Below are positions 51,172 through 60,434 of a stretch of DNA of 64,000 nt, in pieces. The DNA is from JAHWKV01 sp040905365 (GTDB taxonomy: Bacteria > Actinomycetota > CADDZG01 > JAHWKV01), in NCBI GenBank assembly GCA_040905365.1, contig JBBDRQ010000077.1, positions 11,575 through 75,574 of the forward strand, given 5' to 3'. The translations under genes were made by a program, and so were the position numbers. Each line of letters starts with the position of its first letter. The stretch's first letter is position 1. Under the pieces are notes generated by a model. It ran no database searches. It was not told the DNA's origin and worked only from the letters and a program-made list of their open reading frames with translations.

Positions 51172-52878
51172 ATGATTCGCCTCTGCTTGGCTCAGGTAAA
51201 CCCCACCATCGGGGACCTGGAGGGCAACGCCTCCATGCTCAAGCGCGCCATAGCCGGCGCCAGGGCGCAGGGTGGGGACCTCGTCGCCTTCCCGGAGCTG
51301 GTCATAACCGGTTATCCGCCCGACGATCTGCTGCTAAGCGCGGCTTTTGTCGCCGACAGCCGCCGAGCGCTCGAGTCCGTTGCGGAGGCTACCGACGGAA
51401 TCACCGCCATCGTCGGTTGCGTCGATCGATCGGAGGGACGGCTGTACAGCGCCGCGGCCTTCTTGACCAACGGCCGGGTGCAGGGCGTTTACCACAAGCG
51501 GCACCTGCCCAACTACGGGGTATTCGACGAGCGGCGATTTTTCAGCCGAGGCAGCGAGGTCGTGCTGGGCTCCATCGACGCCGTCACCTTCGGCGTCACG
51601 GTATGCGAAGACCTGTGGGTACAAAACGGCCCACACCGAGCTTGCGCGGCCGCCGGAGCCTCGCTGGTAGTCAATATCAACGCTTCCCCTTACCACGCCG
51701 GAAAGGGTCGCGAGCGGCTGGATATGCTGTCCCGGCGGGCCCGCGAAAACGGTCTCACGATCGCCTACGTGAATTGCGTGGGCGGAGCCGACGAGGTCGT
51801 GTTCGACGGCCAGTCCTGCATAGTCAACGCCGACGGGTCGCTCGCGGCCAGAGCAGCGCAGTTTACCGAGGAGCTGCTCACCTTTGATTTCGATCCCGAG
51901 AGCGCCCCCGTCCTGGACGCGGAGATCGCCGATCTGGCCCGATTTGAACCCGAAACCGTAGCGGTTATGAACCTTGCTCAGCTTGAACACGCCGACCATG
52001 CCCCCTTAGACGTCCGTGTCGCCGAAGTGATGTCCCCGTCAGAAGAGGTCTACTGCGCGCTGGTCACCGGAGTGAGGGACTACCTGCACAAGAACTCGTT
52101 TCGCCAGGCGATTGTGGGTCTGTCCGGCGGTATCGACTCCGCCCTAACCGCCGCCATCGCCGTGGACGCCCTGGGGGCGCCAAACGTTCTGGGGATTTCC
52201 AACCCCAGCGAGTTCACCTCACCTCAGAGTATCCAGACCACCAAACAGCTGGCCCACAACCTGGGCATCGAGCTGGTGACTATGCCGATAGGGACTGCCC
52301 TCGATGCAATGCGCAAGACGCTGGAGGTCGACTTCCCGCAAGATGAGCCCGGGGTGGCCGACCAGAACCTGCAGTCGCGCATTCGCGGCGCCCTGTGGAT
52401 GGCCGTGTCCAACTTGACCGGCCGCATTGTTCTGTCCACCGGCAACAAATCGGAGTTGGCGGTCGGCTACGCCACCTTGTACGGCGACATGGTCGGCGGC
52501 TTCGCCGCGCTAAAGGACGTTCCCAAGACCCTGGTGTACCAGCTGGCCGACTGGCGCAACCGGGACACCGAGCTCATACCTGACGAGATCATTCGCCGGC
52601 CCCCGACCGCCGAGCTGGCGCCAAATCAACTGGACACCGACGCGCTGCCTCCCTACGAAGTCCTGGACCCGATCCTCGACGGCCTCATCGCAGGGCACCT
52701 GTCGATAGAAGAGCTCGTCGAGCAGGGCTTCGACCGCGATGTGGTGGTTTCGGTCGCCTCTATGGTCGATCGGGCCGAGTTCAAGCGCCGGCAGGCGCCG
52801 CCCGGCGTCAAGATCACCAGGCGGGCCTTCGGGCGAGACCGGCGACTGCCGATCACTAACCGCTACCGCAGACGGTAG
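51172..52878 (+). CDS. nadE: Glutamine-dependent NAD+ synthetase
   Basis: This 568-residue enzyme has an N-terminal nitrilase (glutaminase) domain with catalytic Glu in VAFPELVITGYPPDDLL, Lys in YHKRHLPNYGVFDERRFF, Cys in TVCEDLWVQNG, and a C-terminal NAD synthase domain with the PP-loop GLSGGIDSALTAAIA and TGNKSELAVGYATLYGD. It makes NAD+ from deamido-NAD+, ATP and glutamine. It converges with glnA, with no base between the stop codons. Confidence 0.96.
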   Translation: MIRLCLAQVNPTIGDLEGNASMLKRAIAGARAQGGDLVAFPELVITGYPPDDLLLSAAFVADSRRALESVAEATDGITAIVGCVDRSEGRLYSAAAFLTNGRVQGVYHKRHLPNYGVFDERRFFSRGSEVVLGSIDAVTFGVTVCEDLWVQNGPHRACAAAGASLVVNINASPYHAGKGRERLDMLSRRARENGLTIAYVNCVGGADEVVFDGQSCIVNADGSLAARAAQFTEELLTFDFDPESAPVLDAEIADLARFEPETVAVMNLAQLEHADHAPLDVRVAEVMSPSEEVYCALVTGVRDYLHKNSFRQAIVGLSGGIDSALTAAIAVDALGAPNVLGISNPSEFTSPQSIQTTKQLAHNLGIELVTMPIGTALDAMRKTLEVDFPQDEPGVADQNLQSRIRGALWMAVSNLTGRIVLSTGNKSELAVGYATLYGDMVGGFAALKDVPKTLVYQLADWRNRDTELIPDEIIRRPPTAELAPNQLDTDALPPYEVLDPILDGLIAGHLSIEELVEQGFDRDVVVSVASMVDRAEFKRRQAPPGVKITRRAFGRDRRLPITNRYRRR

Positions 52879-54309
52879 CTAGATGTCGTAGTACATGTGG
52901 AACTCGTAGGGGTGCGGGCGAGTGTTCAGAGCCTGCACCTCGCTTTCCCTTTTGTAATCCAGCCACATGTCGATCAAGTCCTCAGTAAACACCCCGCCGG
53001 TGAGCAGGAAGTCGTGGTCTTCCTCCAAAGCGTCCAGCGCGCCCTCCAGCGTGGTCGGAACGGTTGGAACGCCTGCACCGCCCTCGTCGTGCTCGAACAT
53101 GTCCCGGTTGACCGGCTCGATCGGCTCGATGTTGTTCTTGATACCGTCCAGGCCCGCCATGAGCATCGCGGCAAACGCAAAGTACGGGTTGCAGGACGGG
53201 TCCGGACACCGGAACTCGATCCGCTTGCTCTTCGGCGACTTGGAGTACAGGGGAATCCGCACCGCGGCGGAGCGGTTGCGCTGCGAGTACACCAGGTTCA
53301 CCGGGGCTTCGAAACCGGGCACGAGACGCTTGTACGAGTTGGTGCTCGGAGCGCAGAAGGCCAGTAGCGCCGGGGCATGCTTGAGGATGCCTCCGATGTA
53401 GTTGAGCGCCATGGGCGACAGGTTGGCGTACTCCTGCCCGTAGAACAACGGCTCCTGGTCCTTCCACAAGCTCTGGTGAACGTGCATGCCGGAACCGTTG
53501 TCCTCGAAGATCGGCTTGGGCATAAACGTCACGCTCTTGCCGTGTGACATAGCGGTACTCTTGACGACGTACTTGTAAAGCATCAGGGCGTCGGCCATCT
53601 TCAGAAGCGGACCATAGCCCAAATCGATCTCGGACTGGCCGGCTGTGCCCACCTCGTGGTGGTGGACCTCCACGTTGATCCCCACCTTACGCAGGTTCAG
53701 CACCATCTCGGAGCGCAGGTCCTGGTACTGGTCCATCGGGGGAACCGGGAAGTAGCCCTCCTTGTGGCGGGGCTTGTAACCCTTGTTGCCTCCCTCGATC
53801 TCGGCGCCCGAGTTCCAAATGCCTTCCACCGAGTCCAAAAAGTAGTAGCCGGAGTTCTGCGTCTGGTCGAAGCGAACATCGTCGAACATGTAGAACTCGG
53901 CTTCCGGCCCCCAAAACGAGTGAGTGGCGATACCGCTAGAGGCCAGGTAATCCTCGGCCTTTTTGGCCACAAAGCGCGGGTCGCGGGAGTAGGACTCACC
54001 GGTTACCGGGTCTCCGATGAAGCAGTTGATGACCAGGGTCGGCGTCTTGAGAAACGGGTCCAAAAAGGCGGTCGACGGATCCGGGAACAAGATCATGTCG
54101 GACTCGTGAATCTTCTGAAAACCCCGGATCGAGGAGCCGTCAAACCCGAAACCTTCTTTAAAGCTCTCCTCGTTTAGCCCCTCGGGAGTCATGCTGAAGT
54201 GGTGCATGAGGCCGGGAACGTCGCAGAAGCGGATGTCGACCATCTCGACCCCCGCCTTCTTTACGAGATCAAGGACCCCTTTGGCGTCTTTTTGCTCCAC
54301 GTGGCTCAT
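52879..54309 (-). CDS. glnA: Type I glutamine synthetase lacking the adenylylation tyrosine
   Basis: This 476-residue enzyme makes glutamine from glutamate and ammonia. The N-terminal GFDGSSIRGF and VEVHHHEVGTAGQSEID, with NRSAAVRIPLYSKSPKSKRIEFR, are typical GSI-beta segments. In GSI-beta enzymes the adenylylated Tyr lies in a DLYELPP motif (Tyr406 in M. tuberculosis GlnA1). Here the aligned residue is Phe405 in RDMFEHDEGG (codon 53095-53097), so covalent control by GlnE would be lost. ATG 54309 with GAGGAGGA is chosen over the longer frame. It faces the divergent GSII gene. Confidence 0.95.
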   Translation of the reverse strand: MSHVEQKDAKGVLDLVKKAGVEMVDIRFCDVPGLMHHFSMTPEGLNEESFKEGFGFDGSSIRGFQKIHESDMILFPDPSTAFLDPFLKTPTLVINCFIGDPVTGESYSRDPRFVAKKAEDYLASSGIATHSFWGPEAEFYMFDDVRFDQTQNSGYYFLDSVEGIWNSGAEIEGGNKGYKPRHKEGYFPVPPMDQYQDLRSEMVLNLRKVGINVEVHHHEVGTAGQSEIDLGYGPLLKMADALMLYKYVVKSTAMSHGKSVTFMPKPIFEDNGSGMHVHQSLWKDQEPLFYGQEYANLSPMALNYIGGILKHAPALLAFCAPSTNSYKRLVPGFEAPVNLVYSQRNRSAAVRIPLYSKSPKSKRIEFRCPDPSCNPYFAFAAMLMAGLDGIKNNIEPIEPVNRDMFEHDEGGAGVPTVPTTLEGALDALEEDHDFLLTGGVFTEDLIDMWLDYKRESEVQALNTRPHPYEFHMYYDI

Positions 54310-54663
54310 GGTTTTCCTCCTCTTCAGGTTTCCTCGCCAATCCTCGTTCCGACGGGCGGTTCGATGTCGCTGCGCAAAACCGAAACCACCGGCTTTTACC
54401 GACTGTCGGGACATTAATCCAACAATGTTTCGAGTCGTTTGCCGAATTGTTAAGACCCGGTTACGCGGAGTCCGGTCCGGCCCGAGTTACGCCTCGGCTG
54501 TCACTTAAAGGTTATAACTAGACGGCCGCAGCCGGTACCCCCCCCCAACACCGGGTGCTCGCGCAACAAATCCGTAACACGGCGCTGCTAAGCTCGAATT
54601 TCAGCTGACCAGAGGGTCCGGCCGTCTCAGGGTCGCACCCAAAACACCGAGGAGAGAAGCGAC
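54310..54663. promoter_or_regulatory. Divergent region between glnA (GSI) and GSII gene
   Basis: This 354-bp gap probably holds both promoters. It contains a GTTATAAC palindrome (54509-54516) and several GTTAC/GTAAC motifs, which are loosely GlnR-like, but I see no clear GlnR site pair, riboswitch or ORF. Confidence 0.4.
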
Positions 54664-55716
54664 TTGAGTTATCAGGCCGAATACATTTGGATCGACGGAA
54701 CGCAACCGACCGCGCTGGTGCGCAACAAGACGCGCATCATCGCCGACGGGAAAACTCCCCAGACTTGGAGCTTTGACGGCTCGAGCACCAACCAGGCGCC
54801 CGGAGACAGTTCCGACTGCGTCCTAGAACCGGTTTTCATCTGCCCGGATCCCATCCGCGGCGAGGACAACATCCTGGTGCTTTGCGAGGTATTCCTTCCC
54901 GACGGCACGCCGCACCCGACCAACACCCGGCGCGCCTGCGTCGAGACGGCCAACAAGTACGCCGACCAGGAGCCGCTGTTCGGCATCGAGCAGGAGTACA
55001 CCTTCATGAAGGATGGACGTCCGCTCGGCTGGCCGCTACCCGGCGGCTGGTTCCCGGCGCCGCAGGGGCCCTACTACTGTGGAGTTGGCGGCCAGAAGAT
55101 GGTGGGCCGCGATATCGTCGAGGCCCACACGCTGGCCTGCATGAAGGCCGGTTTGGCCATCGAAGGCACCAACGCCGAGGTCATGATGGCGCAGTGGGAG
55201 TTCCAGATGGGCGTGCTCGGCGCGCCGACCATCGGCGACCACATTTGGATGGGCCGCTGGATGCTCTACCGCATCGCCGAGGCCCACGAGGTCTTCGTCA
55301 CTCTCGCAGCCAAGCCGGTCCCCGGGGACTGGAACGGCGCCGGAGCCCACACCAACTTCTCGACCAAAGGGACCCGCGAGAGCTGGGATGCGATCGTCAC
55401 CGCCTGCGAGGCGCTTGGGAAGGACCCGATGAGCCACGTGAGGCACTACGGCGACGGCATCCAGGACCGCCTGACCGGGCTGCATGAGACGCAGAAGTTC
55501 GACTCCTTCAGCTACGGAACCTCCGACCGAGGCGCATCGATCAGAATCCCGCACGCGGTGGCCAAGGCGGGGAAGGGATACCTGGAGGACCGCCGGCCCA
55601 ACGCGAACATGGACCCTTACGTAGTGACTCGCCTGCTCATGGAGACCTGCTGCGGAGCCCTCGCCGAGACGCCGGAAGAGGCATCCTCCATGGCTTATTC
55701 GGGAGTATCCAGCTAA
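54664..55716 (+). CDS. Type II glutamine synthetase (eukaryotic-like)
   Basis: This 350-residue enzyme belongs to the GSII class, found in eukaryotes and some actinobacteria (for example Streptomyces GlnII). Diagnostic parts are YIWIDGTQP, WSFDGSSTNQAPGDSSDCVL, GIEQEYTF, WEFQMGVLG, NGAGAHTNFSTKGTRES and RGASIRIP. TTG 54664 has GAGGAG upstream. Having GSI and GSII side by side is unusual and could allow one to be constitutive and the other regulated. Confidence 0.93.
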   Translation: MSYQAEYIWIDGTQPTALVRNKTRIIADGKTPQTWSFDGSSTNQAPGDSSDCVLEPVFICPDPIRGEDNILVLCEVFLPDGTPHPTNTRRACVETANKYADQEPLFGIEQEYTFMKDGRPLGWPLPGGWFPAPQGPYYCGVGGQKMVGRDIVEAHTLACMKAGLAIEGTNAEVMMAQWEFQMGVLGAPTIGDHIWMGRWMLYRIAEAHEVFVTLAAKPVPGDWNGAGAHTNFSTKGTRESWDAIVTACEALGKDPMSHVRHYGDGIQDRLTGLHETQKFDSFSYGTSDRGASIRIPHAVAKAGKGYLEDRRPNANMDPYVVTRLLMETCCGALAETPEEASSMAYSGVSS

Positions 55717-55734
55717 GCGGACCAAGTACCAAAG

Positions 55735-55772
55735 AAAGAGCCGGGACCCGACTGGTCCCGGCTCTTTCTTTT
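55735..55772 (+). terminator. Rho-independent terminator after the GSII gene
   Basis: AAAGAGCCGGGACC (55735-55748) and GGTCCCGGCTCTTT (55754-55767) form a perfect 14-bp stem with a CGACT loop, followed by CTTTT. It lies 18 bp past the stop and cleanly isolates GSII from trmI. Confidence 0.92.
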
Positions 55773-55798
55773 CCGGCCGGCCAGCCGCACCCGCACAG

Positions 55799-56608
55799 AT
55801 GCTTCATACTGCGGCAGTGATTTTCGAGCCCGGGGACAAGGCGTTGCTCACCGACAAACGGGGGCGCCGCTACCTGCTGACGCTGCGTGCGGGAGCCTCT
55901 TTTCATTTCCATCGAGGCATAGTGCAGCACGACCAGATCCTAGGATTCTCCGACGGCTCCACCGTCACCTCCACCGGAGGTGAGCGGCTGAGCGTCATGC
56001 GGCCCACGTACGCGGACTTCGTGCTCAAGATGCCGCGCGGCGCCCAGGTCATCTACCCCAAAGACGTCGCCATGATCCTCATGCAGGCCGACATATACCC
56101 CGGAGCGCGGGTGCTGGAAGCGGGAATCGGCTCCGGAGCAACGACCATCGCCTTGTTGAGGGCCGTTGGCGCCGGAGGAAAGGTGACCGCCTACGAGTGG
56201 CGCGAAGATTTTGCCGAGCGCGCCCGGCAAAACATCGAGGCATTTTTGGGTCCAACGCCAAACCTGGATCTGAGGATGGGCAGCATCTACGAAACGATCG
56301 ATACGCTCGAGGTGGACCGGTGCGTGCTAGACCTTCCCGAGCCGCACCGCGCTCTGCCGCAGGTGAAACAGTCGCTGCGGCCCGGCGGGATTTTGGTTTG
56401 CTACCTGCCCACGATTCTGCAGGTGCACACACTGACCGAACAGATGAGGGCCGACCCGGCGTGGACGTCGATTTGGACACAGGAAACCCTGACCCGGACC
56501 TGGCACGTGGAAGGACCCTCGGTGCGGCCCGACCATCGCATGGTCGCCCACACGGGCTTTTTGACTCTCGCCAGGTTGATGGAGGTACCCGAAACCCCGG
56601 TGGACTGA
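55799..56608 (+). CDS. trmI: tRNA (adenine-58-N1)-methyltransferase
   Basis: TrmI methylates A58 in the T loop of tRNA. The 269-residue protein has an N-terminal beta domain and a Rossmann fold with VLEAGIGSGATTIALLRAVG (motif I), YEWREDFAERARQN and CVLDLPEPHRALPQV. TrmI lies next to the proteasome genes in many actinobacteria, as here. Start ATG 55799 is long by a few residues compared with homologues. Confidence 0.93.
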   Translation: MLHTAAVIFEPGDKALLTDKRGRRYLLTLRAGASFHFHRGIVQHDQILGFSDGSTVTSTGGERLSVMRPTYADFVLKMPRGAQVIYPKDVAMILMQADIYPGARVLEAGIGSGATTIALLRAVGAGGKVTAYEWREDFAERARQNIEAFLGPTPNLDLRMGSIYETIDTLEVDRCVLDLPEPHRALPQVKQSLRPGGILVCYLPTILQVHTLTEQMRADPAWTSIWTQETLTRTWHVEGPSVRPDHRMVAHTGFLTLARLMEVPETPVD

Positions 56609-56718
56609 CAGCATTTGTAACGGTAAACGATGCGAACAAAGGTGGGTAAGGAGGCCCGAGACCCCTATACTTGGGAGAGTAGCAAATGCTCACCTTTGCC
56701 CGGTGCTTTACTTAAGGG

Positions 56719-58485
56719 ATGGGCCTGAATATGCGTGGAACACCTGAGTTTGAGCGCAGGATAGCCGCCTTCGAACAAGAGGTCGGCGAACTCCAGATGC
56801 ATATCAAGGAACTGGAGCAAGAGTCCTCGGTCTTGAGGTCCAAGCTGCGCGATGCTCCGCTGAAAATCCGCAAGCTCGAGAGCCAGCTACAGCAGGTACG
56901 CGGCGAGGCAGATCGCTCCAAGAACCAATCTGAGCGTATGGCTACCCTGCTCACACAGGCACGCGAGCAGTTGGCCACCCTGCAGGAGGAGGTGGACAAG
57001 CTGTCCGCTCCCCCCTCCGGTTACGGAGTCTTTTTGAGCCTCTCCGACGACGGCACCGCCGACGTCTTCACCGGCGGGCGCAAACTAAGGGTTAACGTCG
57101 CCCCCGACGTGGATCTGAGCTCCGCTCTCAAAGGTCAGGAGGTCATGCTCAACGAAGCCCTCAACGTTGTGAAGGTGACCGGCTACGACCGGCAGGGTGA
57201 CGTCGCGGTCGTTAAGGAAACTCTGGGCAACGACCGCGCCATCGTGCTGACCCACACCGACGATGAACGGGTGGTTTCGTTGTCCGCAGCTTTGCTGGAC
57301 ACGGGAATTCACGCCGGCGACTCGGTTCTTTTGGATCCGAGGTCCGGCTACCTTCTCGAAAAGCTGCCCAAGTTGGAGGTCGAGGAGCTCATCCTGGAGG
57401 AGGTTCCCGACCTCGGCTACGACGCCATCGGCGGTCTTGACGAACAGATCGAGGCGCTGCGCGACGCGGTCGAACTCCCCTTTTTGTACTCGGACCTTTT
57501 CGCCGACTACCAGCTGCCGCCGCCCAAGGGCGTGCTGCTGTACGGTCCCCCCGGGTGCGGCAAGACGCTGATCGCCAAAGCCGTCGCCAACTCGCTGGCC
57601 AAACGGACCCAAGAGGTCACCGGCCGCCAGGACGTGCGCGCCTACTTCCTAAACGTCAAGGGTCCCGAGCTGCTCAACAAGTACGTCGGCGAGACCGAGC
57701 GGCAAATCCGCACTATTTTCCAGCGGGCTAAGGACAAGGCCACTCAGGGCGTCCCGGTGATCGTGTTCTTCGACGAGATGGAGTCGCTGTTTCGCACCCG
57801 CGGCTCGGGCATCTCCAGCGACGTGGAGACCACCATCGTTCCCCAGCTGCTCTCGGAGCTCGACGGCGTCGAGCAGCTGCGCAACGTGATAGTCATCGGA
57901 GCCTCCAACCGCGAGGACCTGATCGACCCGGCAATCCTGCGGCCGGGCCGCCTGGATGTGAAGGTCAAAGTCGAACGTCCCAACTCGGAAGCGGCGAGGG
58001 CCATTTTCGCCAAGTACCTCAAGTCCGACGTTCCGATCAGTCACAAAGAGACCGAGCAGCACGGCGGAATCGACGAGGCCATCACGTCGATGATCGACGC
58101 CACCGTGGACGAAATGTACTCGGTTGCCGACGAGAATCGGTTCCTGGAGGTGACCTACGCCAACGGGGACAAGGAGATCTTGTACTTCAAGGACTTCGCC
58201 TCCGGTGCGATGATCGAGAACATCGTCCGGCGGTCCAAAAAGATCGCCATCAAGCGCTTCCTCTCCAACGGTGAGCGAGGCATACAGGCCGAGGACCTGA
58301 TTGAGTCGATCCACCAGGAGTACCGGGAGAACGAGGATCTGCCCAACACCACCAACCCGGACGACTGGGCACGCATCTCGGGCAAGAAGGGCGAGCGTAT
58401 CGTCTTCGTGCGAACGCTGGTCAGCGATCAGAAGAAGACCGAGATGCGGTCGATCGAACAGATTCAAACCGGTCAGTACCTGTAG
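56719..58485 (+). CDS. arc: Proteasome-associated AAA ATPase ARC/Mpa
   Basis: ARC unfolds pupylated proteins and threads them into the 20S core. The N-terminal coiled coil (about residues 10-95) binds Pup, two OB-type domains follow, then one AAA domain with Walker A GPPGCGKTLIAK, Walker B VIVFFDEME, pore loop in the second half, and arginine finger ILRPGRLD. The C terminus ends Gly-Gln-Tyr-Leu, the GQYL tail that docks in and opens the 20S gate. ATG 56719 or 56731. Confidence 0.97.
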   Translation: MGLNMRGTPEFERRIAAFEQEVGELQMHIKELEQESSVLRSKLRDAPLKIRKLESQLQQVRGEADRSKNQSERMATLLTQAREQLATLQEEVDKLSAPPSGYGVFLSLSDDGTADVFTGGRKLRVNVAPDVDLSSALKGQEVMLNEALNVVKVTGYDRQGDVAVVKETLGNDRAIVLTHTDDERVVSLSAALLDTGIHAGDSVLLDPRSGYLLEKLPKLEVEELILEEVPDLGYDAIGGLDEQIEALRDAVELPFLYSDLFADYQLPPPKGVLLYGPPGCGKTLIAKAVANSLAKRTQEVTGRQDVRAYFLNVKGPELLNKYVGETERQIRTIFQRAKDKATQGVPVIVFFDEMESLFRTRGSGISSDVETTIVPQLLSELDGVEQLRNVIVIGASNREDLIDPAILRPGRLDVKVKVERPNSEAARAIFAKYLKSDVPISHKETEQHGGIDEAITSMIDATVDEMYSVADENRFLEVTYANGDKEILYFKDFASGAMIENIVRRSKKIAIKRFLSNGERGIQAEDLIESIHQEYRENEDLPNTTNPDDWARISGKKGERIVFVRTLVSDQKKTEMRSIEQIQTGQYL

Positions 58486-58621
58486 TTTCCCGCGCAGACC
58501 AGCCCGTACAAAGTTCCCCATACGACCGGTACCCCGGCTAGGCTAGGGGGGTCACGACGCGAAACCAGCCAACTTTAAGAACCCGCACCCAAAGGTGCCG
58601 GATTAAGCCAAAGGAACCCAG

Positions 58622-60109
58622 GTGGCGATACCGAAGGTAATGGGCATCGAAACCGAATACGGCATCATCAGCCGGGGCGGAGAGGATCAAAACCCGATCT
58701 TCGCCTCGTCCCTGCTGATCAACTCCTACGTATCCCCGCGACTGAAGCGGGTGCGCTGGGACTACGACCAGGAAACCCCTCTGCGCGATGCACGCGGGCC
58801 GTATCCGCGCGCCGACCTGGACCTGCTGGAGGAGGATGGGGGCCTCGTCTCGGTGATCCTGGAAAACGGAGCCCGCTACTACGTGGATCACGCCCATCCC
58901 GAGTACTCCACCCCGGAGTGCAGCAACGCCCTGGACCTGGTCATCCACGACAAGGCGGGAGAGAGAATTCTTGCCGACAGCATGGAGGCTGCCGGCCGCA
59001 GTCTGCCGCCCGGCAGCCGGATCCTGACCTACAAGAACAACTCCGACGGCAAGGGCAACTCCTACGGCTGCCACGAGAACTACCTGATGGATCGAGCAAC
59101 TGCGTTCGGCAGCATAGTATCGATGCTTACCCCGTTCTTGGTTACCCGCCAGGTGTTCACCGGCGCCGGAAAAGTGGGGTCGGAAGGAAGCTCGGCCAGT
59201 GAGGATGTTGATTACCAGATCTCGCAACGCGCCGACTTCTTCGAGGTCGAGGTGGGGCTGGAGACCACGTTTCGCAGACCGCTGATCAACACCCGTGATG
59301 AACCCCACGCCGACGCAGAAAAGTACCGGCGGCTGCACGTGATCATCGGCGACGCGAACATGAGCGAGATCTCTACCTTCCTCAAGACCGGCACCACCGC
59401 CCTGGTGCTGTCGATGATCGAGGATGCCTTTATCACGGCCGACCTACGCATCGAGGATCCGGTGAAGGCGCTGAAGAAGATCTCACAGGACCCCACCTGT
59501 ACCGCCGCCTTCGAACTCGCCGACGGCCGTACCGTCACCGCCATAGACCTGCAGTGGGAGTACCTGTCCTGGGCAAAAAAGTACGTGGCCGACCAGGACA
59601 CCGCCGACGTAACCTCCAGCGTTCTCTCACGGTGGGAACAGGTGCTGACGGCGCTGGAGCAAGACCCGATGTCGCTGGGCAACCAGCTGGACTGGGTGGC
59701 TAAGTACCAGACGATCCAGGACTACCGGCAGAGCAAGGGCCTCAAGTGGTCCGACCCTAAGCTGGCGCTGGTGGACCTTCAGTACCACGACATCCGGCCC
59801 GATCGCAGCATCTATTACCGGTTGGTTGACTCCGGCCAAATTGATTTGATCGCCACCGAGGAGCAGGTTCAGCGTGCGGTGAGCTACCCGCCCTCCGACA
59901 CGCGGGCATTTTTCCGCGGAAGCGCCCTGAGGAAGTTCTCCTCACAGATTACCGCCGCGTCCTGGGATGCGATTATCTTCGACATCGACGGCGATTCGCT
60001 GCGGAAGGTGCCGATGCTGGAGCCGCTGAAAGGCACCCGGGCCGGGATCGGCGCTTTGATCGACGAGTCCGCCGATGCGGCGGAGCTGCTGGAGCGCCTA
60101 CAGTCCTAA
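58622..60109 (+). CDS. dop: Pup deamidase/depupylase Dop
   Basis: Dop converts Pup-GGQ to Pup-GGE and removes Pup from substrates. The N terminus (VMGIETEYGIISRG) starts the glutamine-synthetase-like fold; the catalytic Asp lies in the region of ENGARYYVDHAHPEYSTPEC. ENYLMDRATAFG, NTRDEPHADAEKYRRLHVI and GSLRKFSS-like parts match the Dop/PafA family. The segment SSLLINSY (residues 28-36) follows the Dop-specific loop. GTG 58622 is the likely start. Confidence 0.95.
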   Translation: MAIPKVMGIETEYGIISRGGEDQNPIFASSLLINSYVSPRLKRVRWDYDQETPLRDARGPYPRADLDLLEEDGGLVSVILENGARYYVDHAHPEYSTPECSNALDLVIHDKAGERILADSMEAAGRSLPPGSRILTYKNNSDGKGNSYGCHENYLMDRATAFGSIVSMLTPFLVTRQVFTGAGKVGSEGSSASEDVDYQISQRADFFEVEVGLETTFRRPLINTRDEPHADAEKYRRLHVIIGDANMSEISTFLKTGTTALVLSMIEDAFITADLRIEDPVKALKKISQDPTCTAAFELADGRTVTAIDLQWEYLSWAKKYVADQDTADVTSSVLSRWEQVLTALEQDPMSLGNQLDWVAKYQTIQDYRQSKGLKWSDPKLALVDLQYHDIRPDRSIYYRLVDSGQIDLIATEEQVQRAVSYPPSDTRAFFRGSALRKFSSQITAASWDAIIFDIDGDSLRKVPMLEPLKGTRAGIGALIDESADAAELLERLQS

Positions 60110-60183
60110 AACCCCACAACGCAGCAGTTTGTCGAACACATCGAGCTTGGGACGGCTACAATGGCGTGGAGGTGATGCACTAG

Positions 60184-60372
60184 ATGGCAGAGGAACGCAA
60201 GCGGGTCCGCCGGTCCACCGAGCGCGACTCGGAAGAAGCGGTACAAAATCCCCCCAAGTCCCAAGACCGCAGCGCCGAGACGGTTGACCAGCTCATCTCG
60301 GACATTGACGAGGTTCTCGAGGAAAACGCCGAGGAGTTCGTTCGTTCCTACGTACAAAAAGGCGGCCAGTAA
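60184..60372 (+). CDS. pup: Prokaryotic ubiquitin-like protein Pup
   Basis: This 62-residue intrinsically disordered modifier ends Gln-Lys-Gly-Gly-Gln: the GGQ form, which needs Dop deamidation before ligation. The C-terminal helix (AETVDQLISDIDEVLEENAE) is the ARC-binding segment. AGGTG lies ahead of ATG 60184. Confidence 0.97.
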   Translation: MAEERKRVRRSTERDSEEAVQNPPKSQDRSAETVDQLISDIDEVLEENAEEFVRSYVQKGGQ

Positions 60373-60434
60373 GTCGTAGGCGGCCTTCACGAGTCCCGCG
60401 CCGGGACTCGGCGGTTAGCGGCTACAATGCCTTG

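Noticed and set aside
54310..54663. GlnR binding sites between glnA and the GSII gene
   Set aside because: GTTAC and GTAAC motifs are present but the spacing does not fit the a-site/b-site consensus well enough to name a site.
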